From assembly GCA_903813345.2 (NCBI GenBank), contig CAIIXF020000113.1:62001-126000 (forward strand): DNA of 64,000 bases, in the 5' to 3' direction. Source of the stretch: Owenia fusiformis (lineage: Eukaryota > Annelida > Polychaeta > Sabellida > Oweniidae). Below, piece by piece: positions 1 through 14,559 of the stretch. The notes under the pieces are model-generated. The model was not told the origin of the DNA. It was given only the letters and a program-made list of their open reading frames with translations, and did not search any database. Position numbers and translations under genes: made by a program. The number at the start of each line of letters is the position of its first letter. Within the stretch, counting starts at the first letter, position 1.

Positions 1-3000
1 TGGTAGGCTACTACAGAGTGAATAGAGGTAACCTAAGGAGCAGCTACGCGGCTATAGAGGGTATAGAGGTAACCATAGGAGAATGTATGCGTTAGCTACA
101 TTGGCTACGCGATTACAGACGATATAGAGATTACCTAAGGAGCATGCATGCGGTGGCTACACTACCTACACTCGCTACGCGGATACATAGGTTCTGGAGA
201 TTAGCCTAGGAAAAGGGATTCGGAGGCTACGTACGCTATCTAGACTGACTACGCTGACATTACATGGTCGGAATGTAAGCCTAGGAGCATGCATTCAGTG
301 GCAACGCTATTTACACTGGGTAGGCTACTACAGGAGGAGCAGCTACGCGGCTATAGAGGTAACCTTAGTAGAATGAATGCGTTAGCTACACTGGCTACGC
401 TGCTACAGAGTGTACAGAGGTAACCCAAGGAGCATACATGCTGTTGCTACGATAGTTACACTCACTACACAGCTACAGAGGATGTGGATGTAAGCCTAGG
501 AGCAGGCATTCAGTGGCTATGTTAGCTACATTGGCTACTCGGCTACACAGGGTCTGGATGTAAGCCTAGGAACATGCATTCAGTAGCTCCGCTATCTACA
601 CTGGGTACGCTACAACAGAGTGTGTAGAGGTAACCAAACGAGTATGCATGCTGTGGCTACGCTAGCTACACTGGGTAGGCTACTACAGAGTGAATAGAGG
701 TAACCTAAGGAGCAGCTACGCGGCTATAGAGGTAACCTTAGTAGAATGAATGCGTTAGCTACACTGGCTACGCTGCTACAGAGTGTACAGAGGTAACACA
801 AGGAGAATACATGCTGTGGTTACACTGTGGATAGTTACACTCACGACACAGCTACAGAGGTTGTGGAGGAGCCTAGGAGCAGGCATTCAGTGGCTACGTT
901 AGCTACATTGGCTACGCAGCTACACAGGGTCTGGGTGTATGTTTAGGAGCATGCATTCAGTGGCCCCACTGGGTACGCTACTACAGAGTGTATAGAGGTA
1001 ACCAAACGAGTATGCATGCTGTGGCTACGCTAGCTACACTCGCAACGTAGCTACAGAGGGTATAGAGGTGACCTTAGGGGAATGTATGTGCTTGCTACGG
1101 TAGCTACAATGGGTACGCTTCTACAGAGGGTCGGAAGGTAACCCTAGGAGCATGCATACAGTGGCTCCGCTAGCTACACTCGTTACGAGGCTACAGAGGG
1201 TATAGATGTAACCTTAGGAGAATGTATGCGGTAGATACCCTAGCAACACTGGCTACGCGGCTACAGAGGGTCTGGAGGTAACCCTAGGAGCAGGCATGCG
1301 ATGGCTACGCTTTCTAATCTGACTACGCTTCTACACAGGGTCTGGATGTAGACCTAGGAGCATGCATTCAGTGGGTACGTTAGGTTTATTGGCTACGCGG
1401 CTACACAGGGTCTAGAAGTAGGCCTATGAGCATGCATTCAGGGGCTACGCTAGCTACACTGGCTTTGTGACTACACAGGGTCTAAAAGTAAGCCTAGGAG
1501 CATGCATTCAGTGGCTACACTGGCTTTGCGACAACTGGTGTATAGAGGTAACCAAATGAGCATACATGCTGAGGCTCCGATAGCTACACTCACTACACGG
1601 CTACAGAGGTTGTGGAGGTAAGCCTAGGAGCAGGCATTCAGTGGCTACGTTAGCTACATTGTCTGCGCTGATACACAGGGTCGGTCTGTATGTAAGCCTA
1701 GGAGCATGCATACAGTGGCTCCGCTAGCTACACTGGGTACGCTACTACAGAGTGTACAGAGGTAACCAAAGGAGTATGCATGCTGTGGCTACGCTAGCTA
1801 CACTCGCAACGCGGCTACAGAGGGTATAGAGGTGACCTTAGGGGAATGTATGCGGTAGCTACGCTAGCTACACTGGGTACGCTTCTACAGAGGGTCGGAA
1901 GGTAACCCTAGGAGCAGGCATGAGATGACTACGATAGCAACTCTGACTACGCTGCTACACAGGGTCTGGATGCAAGCCTAGGAGCATGCATTCAGTGGCA
2001 ACGCTACCTACACTGGGTAGGCTACTACAGAGTGATTATATGTAACCTAAGGAGCATGCATGCGGTGGCTACACTAGCTACACTCGCTACGCGGCTACAT
2101 ACGTAGGTTCTGGAGATTAGTCTAGGAGCAGGGATTCGGAGGCTACGTACACTATCTAGACTGACTACGCTGACATTACAGGGTCGGAATGTAAGCCTAG
2201 GAGCATGCATTCAGTGGCAACGCTAGCTACACTGGGTAGGCTACTACAGAGTGAATAGAGGTAACCTAAGTTGCAGTTACAGAGTGTACAGAGGTAACCA
2301 AAGGAGTATGCATGCTGTGGCTACGCTAGCTACACTTGCAACGCGGCAACAGAGGGTATAGAGGTGACCTTAGGGGATTGTATGCGGTAGCTACGCTAGC
2401 TACACTGGGTACGCTTCTACAGAGTGTCTGAAGGTAACCCTAGGAGCAGGGATGCGATGGCTACGCTAGCTACTCTGACTACGCTGCTACACAGGATCTG
2501 GATGTAAGCCGAGGAGCATGTATTCAGTGGCAACGCTAGCTTCACTGGGTAGGCTACTACAGAGTGATTATAGGTAGCCTAAGGAGCATGCATGCGGTGG
2601 CTACACTAGCTATACTAGCTAAGCGGCTACATAGGTTCTGGAGATTAGCCTAGGAGCAGTGATTCGGAGGCTACGATATCTAGACTGACTACGCTGACAT
2701 AACAGGGTCGGAATGTAAGCCTAGTAGCATGCATTCAGGAGCAGCTACGCGGCTATAGAGGGTATAGAGGTAAGATTAGGAGAATGTATGCGTTAGCTAC
2801 ACTGGCTACGCGATTACAGAGGATATAGAGGTTACCTAAGGAGCATGCATGCGGTGGCTACACTACCTACACTGGGTACGCTTCTACAGAGGGTCTGAAG
2901 GTAACCCTAGGAGCAGGCATGCGATGGATACGCTAGCTACTCTGACTACGCTGCTACACAAGGTCTTGATGTAAGCCTAGGAGCATGCATTCAGTGGCAA

Positions 3001-6000
3001 CGCTAGCTACACTGGGTTACTAAAGAGTGATTATAGGTAACTTAAGGAGCATGCATGCGGTGGCTACACTACCTACACTCGCTATGCGGCTACATAGGTT
3101 CTGGAGATTAGCCTAGGAGCAGGGATTCGGAGGCTACGTACGCTATCTAGACTGACTACGCTGACATTACAGGGTCGGAATGTAAGCCCAGGAGCATGCA
3201 TTCAGTGGCAACTTGGTAGGCTACTACAGAGTGAATAGAGGTAACCTAAGGAGCAGCTACGCGGCTACAGAGGGTATAGAGGTAACCATAGGAGAATGTA
3301 TGCGTTAGCTACATTGGCTACGCGATTACAGATGATATAGAGGTTACCTAAGGAGCATGCATGCGTTGGCTACACTACCTACATTCGTACCTTATCTAGA
3401 CTGACTACGCTTACATTACAGGGTCGGAATGTAAGCCTAGGAGCATGCATTCAGTGGCAACGCTAGCTACACTGGGTAGGCTACTACAGAGTGAATAGAG
3501 GTAACCTAAGGAGCAGCTACGCGGCTATAGAGGTAACCTTAGTAGAATGAATGCGTTAGCTACACTGGCTACGCTGCTACAGAGTGTACAGAGGTAACCC
3601 AAGGAGAATACATGCCTAGGAGCAGGGATTCGGAGGCTATGTAAGCTATCTAGACTGACTACGCTGACATTACATGGTCGGAATGTAAGCCTAGGAGCAT
3701 GCATTCAGTGGCAACGCTATTTACACTGGGTAGGCTACTACAGGAGGAGCAGCTACGCGGCTATAGAGGTAACCTTAGTAGAATGAATGCGTTAGCTACA
3801 CTGGCTACGCAGCTACAGAGTGTACAGAGGTAACCAAAGGAGCATACATGCTGTGGCTACGATAGTTACACTCACTACACAGCTACAGAGGATGTGGATG
3901 TAAGCCTAGGAGCAGGCATTCAGTGGCTACGTTAGCTACATTGTCTGCGCTGATACACAGGGTCGGTCTGTTTGTAAGCCTAGGAGCATGCATTCAGTGG
4001 CTCCGCTAGCTACACTGGGTACGCTACTACAGAGGTAACCAAAGGAGTATGCATGCTGTGGCTACGCTAGATACACTCGCAACGCGGCTACAGAGGGTAT
4101 AGAGGTGACCTTAGGGGATTGTATGCGGTAGCTACGCTAGCTACACTGGGTACGCTTCTACAGAGTGTCTGAAGGTAACCCCAGGAGCAGGGATTCGATG
4201 GCTACGCTAGCTACTCTGACTACGCTGCTACACAGGGTCTGGATGTAAGCCGAGGAGCATGCATTCAGTGGCAACGCTAGCTACACTGGGTAGGCTACTA
4301 CAGAGTGATTATAGGTAACCTAAGGAGCATGCATGCGGTGGCTACACTAGCTATACTAGCTAAGCGGCTACATAGGTTCTGGAGATTAGCCTAGGAGCAG
4401 TGATTCGGAGGCTACGATATCTAGACTGACTACGCTGACATAACAGGGTCGGAATGTAAGCCTAGTAGCATGCATTCAGGAGCAGCTACGCGGCTATAGA
4501 GGGTATAGAGGTAAGATTAGGAGAATGAATGCGTTAGCTACACTGGCTACGCGATTACAGAGGATATAGAGGTTACCTAAGGAGCATGCATGCGGTGGCT
4601 ACACTACTTACACTGGGTACGCTTCTACAGAGGGTCTGAAGGTAACCCTAGGAGCAGGCATGCGATGGATACGCTAGCTACTCTGACTACGCTGCTACAC
4701 AAGGTCTTGATGTAAGCCTAGGAGCATGCATTCAGTGGCAACGCTAGCTACACTGGGTTACTAAACAGTGATTATAGGTAACTTAAGGAGCATGCATGCG
4801 GTGGCTACACTACTTACACTCGCTACGCGGCTACATAGGTTCTGGAGATTAGCCTAGGAGCAGGGATTCGGAGGCTACGTACGCTATCTAGACTGACTAC
4901 GCTGACATTACAGGGTCGGAATGTAACCCCAGGAGCATGCATTCAGTGGCAACTTGGTAGGCTACTACAGAGTGAATAGAGGTAACCTAAGGAGCAGCTA
5001 CGCGGCTATAGAGGGTATAGAGGTAACCATAGGAGAATGTATGCGTTAGCTACATTGGCTACGCGATTACAGACGATATAGAGATTACCTAAGGAGCATG
5101 CATGCGGTGGCTACACTACCTACACTCGCTACGCGGATACATAGGTTCTGGAGATTAGCCTAGGAAAAGGGATTCGGAGGCTACGTACGCTATCTAGACT
5201 GACTACGCTGACATTACATGGTCGGAATGTAAGCCTAGGAGCATGCATTCAGTGGCAACGCTATTTACACTGGGTAGGCTACTACAGGAGGAGCAGCTAC
5301 GCGGCTATAGAGGTAACCTTAGTAGAATGAATGCGTTAGCTACACTGGCTACGCTGCTACAGAGTGTACAGAGGTAACCCAAGGAGCATACATGCTGTTG
5401 CTACGATAGTTACACTCACTACACAGCTACAGAGGATGTGGATGTAAGCCTAGGAGCAGGCATTCAGTGGCTATGTTAGCTACATTGGCTACTCGGCTAC
5501 ACAGGGTCTGGATGTAAGCCTAGGAACATGCATTCAGTAGCTCCGCTATCTACACTGGGTACGCTACAACAGAGTGTGTAGAGGTAACCAAACGAGTATG
5601 CATGCTGTGGCTACGCTAGCTACACTGGGTAGGCTACTACAGAGTGAATAGAGGTAACCTAAGGAGCAGCTACGCGGCTATAGAGGTAATCTTAGTAGAA
5701 TGAATGCGTTAGCTACACTGGCTACGCTGCTACAGAGTGTACAGAGGTAACACAAGGAGAATACATGCTGTGGTTACACTGTGGATAGTTACACTCACGA
5801 CACAGCTACAGAGGTTGTGGAGGAGCCTAGGAGCAGGCATTCAGTGGCTACGTTAGCTACATTGGCTACGCAGCTACACAGGGTCTGGATGTATGTTTAG
5901 GAGCATGCATTCAGTGGCCCCACTGGGTACGCTACTACAGAGTGTATAGAGGTAACCAAACGAGTATGCATGCTGTGGCTACGCTAGCTACACTCGCAAC

Positions 6001-6420
6001 GTGGCTACAGAGGGTATAGAGGTGACCTTAGGGGAATGTATGTGCTTGCTACGGTAGCTACAATGGGTACGCTTCTACAGAGGGTCGGAAGGTAACCCTA
6101 GGAGCATGCATACAGTGGCTCCGCTAGCTACACTCGTTACGAGGCTACAGAGGGTATAGATGTAACCTTAGGAGAATGTATGCGGTAGATACCCTAGCAA
6201 CACTGGCTACGCGGCTACAGAGGGTCTGGAGGTAACCCTAGGAGCAGGCATGCGATGGCTACGCTTTCTAATCTGACTACGCTTCTACACAGGGTCTGGA
6301 TGTAGACCTAGGAGCATGCATTCAGTGGGTACGTTAGGTTTATTGGCTACGCGGCTACACAGGGTCTAGAAGTAGGCCTATGAGCATGCATTCAGGGGCT
6401 ACGCTAGCTACACTGGCTTT
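1..6420. repeat. Higher-order satellite block, copy 1 of an 8139-bp duplication
   Basis: This block is repeated nearly base for base at 8140-14559 (constant offset 8139). Anchors such as the junction CAACTTGGTAGGCTAC fall at 3214/11353 and 4955/13094, and a 61-codon minus-strand open frame at 2025 recurs at 10164. Only scattered single-base differences were seen, for example near 5690 (GGTAATC against GGTAACC) and 13723 (GAGGAAACC against GAGGTAACC). The window starts inside the block, so the true left end is unknown. Confidence 0.88.
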
Positions 6421-8139
6421 GTGACTACACAGGGTCTAAAAGTAAGCCTAGGATCATGCATTCAGTGGCTACACTGGCTTTGCGACAACTGGTGTATAGA
6501 GGTAACCAAATGAGCATACATGCTGAGGCTCCGATAGCTACACTCACTACACGGCTACAGAGGTTGTGGAGGTAAGCCTAGGAGCAGGCATTCAGTGGCT
6601 ACGTTAGCTACATTGTCTGCGCTGATACACAGGGTCGGTCTGTATGTAAGCCTAGGAGCATGCATACAGTGGCTCCGCTAGCTACACTGGGTACGCTACT
6701 ACAGAGTGTACAGAGGTAACCAAAGGAGTATGCATGCTGTGGCTACGCTAGCTACACTTGCAACGCGGCAACAGAGGGTATAGAGGTGACCTTAGGGGAT
6801 TGTATGCGGTAGCTACGCTAGCTACACTGGGTACGCTTCTACAGAGTGTCTGAAGGTAACCCTAGGAGCAGGGATGCGATGGCTACGCTAGCTACTCTGA
6901 CTACGCTGCTACACAGGATCTGGATGTAAGCCGAGGAGCATGTATTCAGTGGCAACGCTAGCTACACTGGGTAGGCTACTACAGAGTGATTATAGGTAAC
7001 CTAAGGAGCATACATGCGGTGGCTACGCTAGTTAGACTCGCTACGCAGCTACAGAGGTTCTTGAGGTAAGCCTAGTAGCATGCATTCAGTGGCAACGCTA
7101 GCTACACTGGGAAGGCTAATACAGAGTGAATAGAACCTCAGGAGCAGCTACGCGGCTGTAGAGGGTATAGAGGTAAGATTAGGAGAATGTATGCGTTAGC
7201 TACACTGGCTACGCGATTACAGAGGATATAGAGGTTACCTAAGGAGCATGCATGCGTTGGCTACGCTAGCTACACTTGCAACGCGGCTACAGAGGGTATA
7301 GAGGTGACCTTAGGGGAATGTATGCGGTAGCTACGCTAGCTACACTGGGTACGCTTCTACAGAGGGTCTGAAGGTAACCCTAGGAGCAGGCATGTGATGG
7401 CTACGCTAGCAACTCTGACTACGCTGCTACAAAGGGTCGGTCTGGATGTAAGCCTAGGAGCATTCATACATACGTAGGTTCTGGAAATTAGTCTAGGAGC
7501 AGGGATTCGGAGGCTACGTACGCTATCTAGACTGACTACGCTGACATTACAGGGTCGGAATGTAAGCCTAGGAGCATGCATTCAGTGGCAACGCTAGTTA
7601 CACTGGGTAGGCTACTACAGGAGGAGCAGCTACGCGGCCATAGAGGTAACCTTAGTAGAATGAATGCGTTAGCTACACTGGCTACGCTGCTACAGAGTGT
7701 ACAGAGGTAACCCAAGGAGCATACATGCTGTGGCTACGATAGTTACACTCACTACACAGCTACAGAGGATGTGGATGTAAGCCTAGGAGCAGGCATTCAG
7801 TGGCTACGTTAGCTACATTGGCTACTCGGCTACACAGGGTCTGGATGTAAGCCTAGGAACATGCATTCAGTAGCTCCGCTATCTACACTGGGTACGCTAC
7901 AACAGAGTGTGTAGAGGTAACCTAAGAGCAGCGCTATAGCTACGCGGCTATTGAGGTAACCTTAGTAGAATGAATGCGTTAGCTACACTGGCTACGCTGC
8001 TACAGAGTGTACAGAGGTAACCCAAGGAGAATACATGCCTAGGAGCAGGGATTCGGAGGCTACGTAAGCTATCTAGACTGACTACGCTGACATTACAGGG
8101 TCGGAATGTAAGCCCAGGAGCATGCATTCAGTGGCAACT

Positions 8140-11100
8140 TGGTAGGCTACTACAGAGTGAATAGAGGTAACCTAAGGAGCAGCTACGCGGCTATAGAGGG
8201 TATAGAGGTAACCATAGGAGAATGTATGCGTTAGCTACATTGGCTACGCGATTACAGACGATATAGAGATTACCTAAGGAGCATGCATGCGGTGGCTACA
8301 CTACCTACACTCGCTACGCGGATACATAGGTTCTGGAGATTAGCCTAGGAAAAGGGATTCGGAGGCTACGTACGCTATCTAGACTGACTACGCTGACATT
8401 ACATGGTCGGAATGTAAGCCTAGGAGCATGCATTCAGTGGCAACGCTATTTACACTGGGTAGGCTACTACAGGAGGAGCAGCTACGCGGCTATAGAGGTA
8501 ACCTTAGTAGAATGAATGCGTTAGCTACACTGGCTACGCTGCTACAGAGTGTACAGAGGTAACCCAAGGAGCATACATGCTGTTGCTACGATAGTTACAC
8601 TCACTACACAGCTACAGAGGATGTGGATGTAAGCCTAGGAGCAGGCATTCAGTGGCTATGTTAGCTACATTGGCTACTCGGCTACACAGGGTCTGGATGT
8701 AAGCCTAGGAACATGCATTCAGTAGCTCCGCTATCTACACTGGGTACGCTACAACAGAGTGTGTAGAGGTAACCAAACGAGTATGCATGCTGTGGCTACG
8801 CTAGCTACACTGGGTAGGCTACTACAGAGTGAATAGAGGTAACCTAAGGAGCAGCTACGCGGCTATAGAGGTAACCTTAGTAGAATGAATGCGTTAGCTA
8901 CACTGGCTACGCTGCTACAGAGTGTACAGAGGTAACACAAGGAGAATACATGCTGTGGTTACACTGTGGATAGTTACACTCACGACACAGCTACAGAGGT
9001 TGTGGAGGAGCCTAGGAGCAGGCATTCAGTGGCTACGTTAGCTACATTGGCTACGCAGCTACACAGGGTCTGGGTGTATGTTTAGGAGCATGCATTCAGT
9101 GGCCCCACTGGGTACGCTACTACAGAGTGTATAGAGGTAACCAAACGAGTATGCATGCTGTGGCTACGCTAGCTACACTCGCAACGTAGCTACAGAGGGT
9201 ATAGAGGTGACCTTAGGGGAATGTATGTGCTTGCTACGGTAGCTACAATGGGTACGCTTCTACAGAGGGTCGGAAGGTAACCCTAGGAGCATGCATACAG
9301 TGGCTCCGCTAGCTACACTCGTTACGAGGCTACAGAGGGTATAGATGTAACCTTAGGAGAATGTATGCGGTAGATACCCTAGCAACACTGGCTACGCGGC
9401 TACAGAGGGTCTGGAGGTAACCCTAGGAGCAGGCATGCGATGGCTACGCTTTCTAATCTGACTACGCTTCTACACAGGGTCTGGATGTAGACCTAGGAGC
9501 ATGCATTCAGTGGGTACGTTAGGTTTATTGGCTACGCGGCTACACAGGGTCTAGAAGTAGGCCTATGAGCATGCATTCAGGGGCTACGCTAGCTACACTG
9601 GCTTTGTGACTACACAGGGTCTAAAAGTAAGCCTAGGAGCATGCATTCAGTGGCTACACTGGCTTTGCGACAACTGGTGTATAGAGGTAACCAAATGAGC
9701 ATACATGCTGAGGCTCCGATAGCTACACTCACTACACGGCTACAGAGGTTGTGGAGGTAAGCCTAGGAGCAGGCATTCAGTGGCTACGTTAGCTACATTG
9801 TCTGCGCTGATACACAGGGTCGGTCTGTATGTAAGCCTAGGAGCATGCATACAGTGGCTCCGCTAGCTACACTGGGTACGCTACTACAGAGTGTACAGAG
9901 GTAACCAAAGGAGTATGCATGCTGTGGCTACGCTAGCTACACTCGCAACGCGGCTACAGAGGGTATAGAGGTGACCTTAGGGGAATGTATGCGGTAGCTA
10001 CGCTAGCTACACTGGGTACGCTTCTACAGAGGGTCGGAAGGTAACCCTAGGAGCAGGCATGAGATGACTACGATAGCAACTCTGACTACGCTGCTACACA
10101 GGGTCTGGATGCAAGCCTAGGAGCATGCATTCAGTGGCAACGCTACCTACACTGGGTAGGCTACTACAGAGTGATTATATGTAACCTAAGGAGCATGCAT
10201 GCGGTGGCTACACTAGCTACACTCGCTACGCGGCTACATACGTAGGTTCTGGAGATTAGTCTAGGAGCAGGGATTCGGAGGCTACGTACACTATCTAGAC
10301 TGACTACGCTGACATTACAGGGTCGGAATGTAAGCCTAGGAGCATGCATTCAGTGGCAACGCTAGCTACACTGGGTAGGCTACTACAGAGTGAATAGAGG
10401 TAACCTAAGTTGCAGTTACAGAGTGTACAGAGGTAACCAAAGGAGTATGCATGCTGTGGCTACGCTAGCTACACTTGCAACGCGGCAACAGAGGGTATAG
10501 AGGTGACCTTAGGGGATTGTATGCGGTAGCTACGCTAGCTACACTGGGTACGCTTCTACAGAGTGTCTGAAGGTAACCCTAGGAGCAGGGATGCGATGGC
10601 TACGCTAGCTACTCTGACTACGCTGCTACACAGGATCTGGATGTAAGCCGAGGAGCATGTATTCAGTGGCAACGCTAGCTTCACTGGGTAGGCTACTACA
10701 GAGTGATTATAGGTAGCCTAAGGAGCATGCATGCGGTGGCTACACTAGCTATACTAGCTAAGCGGCTACATAGGTTCTGGAGATTAGCCTAGGAGCAGTG
10801 ATTCGGAGGCTACGATATCTAGACTGACTACGCTGACATAACAGGGTCGGAATGTAAGCCTAGTAGCATGCATTCAGGAGCAGCTACGCGGCTATAGAGG
10901 GTATAGAGGTAAGATTAGGAGAATGTATGCGTTAGCTACACTGGCTACGCGATTACAGAGGATATAGAGGTTACCTAAGGAGCATGCATGCGGTGGCTAC
11001 ACTACCTACACTGGGTACGCTTCTACAGAGGGTCTGAAGGTAACCCTAGGAGCAGGCATGCGATGGATACGCTAGCTACTCTGACTACGCTGCTACACAA

Positions 11101-14100
11101 GGTCTTGATGTAAGCCTAGGAGCATGCATTCAGTGGCAACGCTAGCTACACTGGGTTACTAAAGAGTGATTATAGGTAACTTAAGGAGCATGCATGCGGT
11201 GGCTACACTACCTACACTCGCTATGCGGCTACATAGGTTCTGGAGATTAGCCTAGGAGCAGGGATTCGGAGGCTACGTACGCTATCTAGACTGACTACGC
11301 TGACATTACAGGGTCGGAATGTAAGCCCAGGAGCATGCATTCAGTGGCAACTTGGTAGGCTACTACAGAGTGAATAGAGGTAACCTAAGGAGCAGCTACG
11401 CGGCTACAGAGGGTATAGAGGTAACCATAGGAGAATGTATGCGTTAGCTACATTGGCTACGCGATTACAGATGATATAGAGGTTACCTAAGGAGCATGCA
11501 TGCGTTGGCTACACTACCTACATTCGTACCTTATCTAGACTGACTACGCTTACATTACAGGGTCGGAATGTAAGCCTAGGAGCATGCATTCAGTGGCAAC
11601 GCTAGCTACACTGGGTAGGCTACTACAGAGTGAATAGAGGTAACCTAAGGAGCAGCTACGCGGCTATAGAGGTAACCTTAGTAGAATGAATGCGTTAGCT
11701 ACACTGGCTACGCTGCTACAGAGTGTACAGAGGTAACCCAAGGAGAATACATGCCTAGGAGCAGGGATTCGGAGGCTATGTAAGCTATCTAGACTGACTA
11801 CGCTGACATTACATGGTCGGAATGTAAGCCTAGGAGCATGCATTCAGTGGCAACGCTATTTACACTGGGTAGGCTACTACAGGAGGAGCAGCTACGCGGC
11901 TATAGAGGTAACCTTAGTAGAATGAATGCGTTAGCTACACTGGCTACGCAGCTACAGAGTGTACAGAGGTAACCAAAGGAGCATACATGCTGTGGCTACG
12001 ATAGTTACACTCACTACACAGCTACAGAGGATGTGGATGTAAGCCTAGGAGCAGGCATTCAGTGGCTACGTTAGCTACATTGTCTGCGCTGATACACAGG
12101 GTCGGTCTGTTTGTAAGCCTAGGAGCATGCATTCAGTGGCTCCGCTAGCTACACTGGGTACGCTACTACAGAGGTAACCAAAGGAGTATGCATGCTGTGG
12201 CTACGCTAGATACACTCGCAACGCGGCTACAGAGGGTATAGAGGTGACCTTAGGGGATTGTATGCGGTAGCTACGCTAGCTACACTGGGTACGCTTCTAC
12301 AGAGTGTCTGAAGGTAACCCCAGGAGCAGGGATTCGATGGCTACGCTAGCTACTCTGACTACGCTGCTACACAGGGTCTGGATGTAAGCCGAGGAGCATG
12401 CATTCAGTGGCAACGTTAGCTACACTGGGTAGGCTACTACAGAGTGATTATAGGTAACCTAAGGAGCATGCATGCGGTGGCTACACTAGCTATACTAGCT
12501 AAGCGGCTACATAGGTTCTGGAGATTAGCCTAGGAGCAGTGATTCGGAGGCTACGATATCTAGACTGACTACGCTGACATAACAGGGTCGGAATGTAAGC
12601 CTAGTAGCATGCATTCAGGAGCAGCTACGCGGCTATAGAGGGTATAGAGGTAAGATTAGGAGAATGAATGCGTTAGCTACACTGGCTACGCGATTACAGA
12701 GGATATAGAGGTTACCTAAGGAGCATGCATGCGGTGGCTACACTACTTACACTGGGTACGCTTCTACAGAGGGTCTGAAGGTAACCCTAGGAGCAGGCAT
12801 GCGATGGATACGCTAGCTACTCTGACTACGCTGCTACACAAGGTCTTGATGTAAGCCTAGGAGCATGCATTCAGTGGCAACGCTAGCTACACTGGGTTAC
12901 TAAACAGTGATTATAGGTAACTTAAGGAGCATGCATGCGGTGGCTACACTACTTACACTCGCTACGCGGCTACATAGGTTCTGGAGATTAGCCTAGGAGC
13001 AGGGATTCGGAGGCTACGTACGCTATCTAGACTGACTACGCTGACATTACAGGGTCGGAATGTAACCCCAGGAGCATGCATTCAGTGGCAACTTGGTAGG
13101 CTACTACAGAGTGAATAGAGGTAACCTAAGGAGCAGCTACGCGGCTATAGAGGGTATAGAGGTAACCATAGGAGAATGTATGCGTTAGCTACATTGGCTA
13201 CGCGATTACAGACGATATAGAGATTACCTAAGGAGCATGCATGCGGTGGCTACACTACCTACACTCGCTACGCGGATACATAGGTTCTGGAGATTAGCCT
13301 AGGAAAAGGGATTCGGAGGCTACGTACGCTATCTAGACTGACTACGCTGACATTACATGGTCGGAATGTAAGCCTAGGAGCATGCATTCAGTGGCAACGC
13401 TATTTACACTGGGTAGGCTACTACAGGAGGAGCAGCTACGCGGCTATAGAGGTAACCTTAGTAGAATGAATGCGTTAGCTACACTGGCTACGCTGCTACA
13501 GAGTGTACAGAGGTAACCCAAGGAGCATACATGCTGTTGCTACGATAGTTACACTCACTACACAGCTACAGAGGATGTGGATGTAAGCCTAGGAGCAGGC
13601 ATTCAGTGGCTATGTTAGCTACATTGGCTACTCGGCTACACAGGGTCTGGATGTAAGCCTAGGAACATGCATTCAGTAGCTCCGCTATCTACACTGGGTA
13701 CGCTACAACAGAGTGTGTAGAGGAAACCAAACGAGTATGCATGCTGTGGCTACGCTAGCTACACTGGGTAGGCTACTACAGAGTGAATAGAGGTAACCTA
13801 AGGAGCAGCTACGCGGCTATAGAGGTAACCTTAGTAGAATGAATGCGTTAGCTACACTGGCTACGCTGCTACAGAGTGTACAGAGGTAACACAAGGAGAA
13901 TACATGCTGTGGTTACACTGTGGATAGTTACACTCACGACACAGCTACAGAGGTTGTGGAGGAGCCTAGGAGCAGGCATTCAGTGGCTACGTTAGCTACA
14001 TTGGCTACGCAGCTACACAGGGTCTGGGTGTATGTTTAGGAGCATGCATTCAGTGGCCCCACTGGGTACGCTACTACAGAGTGTATAGAGGTAACCAAAC

Positions 14101-14559
14101 GAGTATGCATGCTGTGGCTACGCTAGCTACACTCGCAACGTGGCTACAGAGGGTATAGAGGTGACCTTAGGGGAATGTATGTGCTTGCTACGGTAGCTAC
14201 AATGGGTACGCTTCTACAGAGGGTCGGAAGGTAACCCTAGGAGCATGCATACAGTGGCTCCGCTAGCTACACTCGTTACGAGGCTACAGAGGGTATAGAT
14301 GTAACCTTAGGAGAATGTATGCGGTAGATACCCTAGCAACACTGGCTACGCGGCTACAGAGGGTCTGGAGGTAACCCTAGGAGCAGGCATGCGATGGCTA
14401 CGCTTTCTAATCTGACTACGCTTCTACACAGGGTCTGGATGTAGACCTAGGAGCATGCATTCAGTGGGTACGTTAGGTTTATTGGCTACGCGGCTACACA
14501 GGGTCTAGAAGTAGGCCTATGAGCATGCATTCAGGGGCTACGCTAGCTACACTGGCTTC
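8140..14559. repeat. Higher-order satellite block, copy 2 of the 8139-bp duplication
   Basis: This block is collinear with 1-6420. Similarity breaks up from about 14560 onward: small changes appear (GGCTTCGTGAC, a 2-bp loss giving AAGCCTACAGCATG), and about one monomer (74 bp) is missing at about 14720 relative to 6570-6660. After that the register continues with sequence equivalent to 1700 onward. Confidence 0.88.

Noticed and set aside
2025-2210. Recurring 61-, 63-, 74- and 78-codon minus-strand open frames across the satellite (for example 2025, 7357, 10164, 19256, 26146, 51947)
   Set aside because: They are the same stretch of satellite read in one frame. Composition follows the 9-bp repeat, length changes with single indels (a 16-bp deletion creates the one at 19256), and there is no start context or domain.
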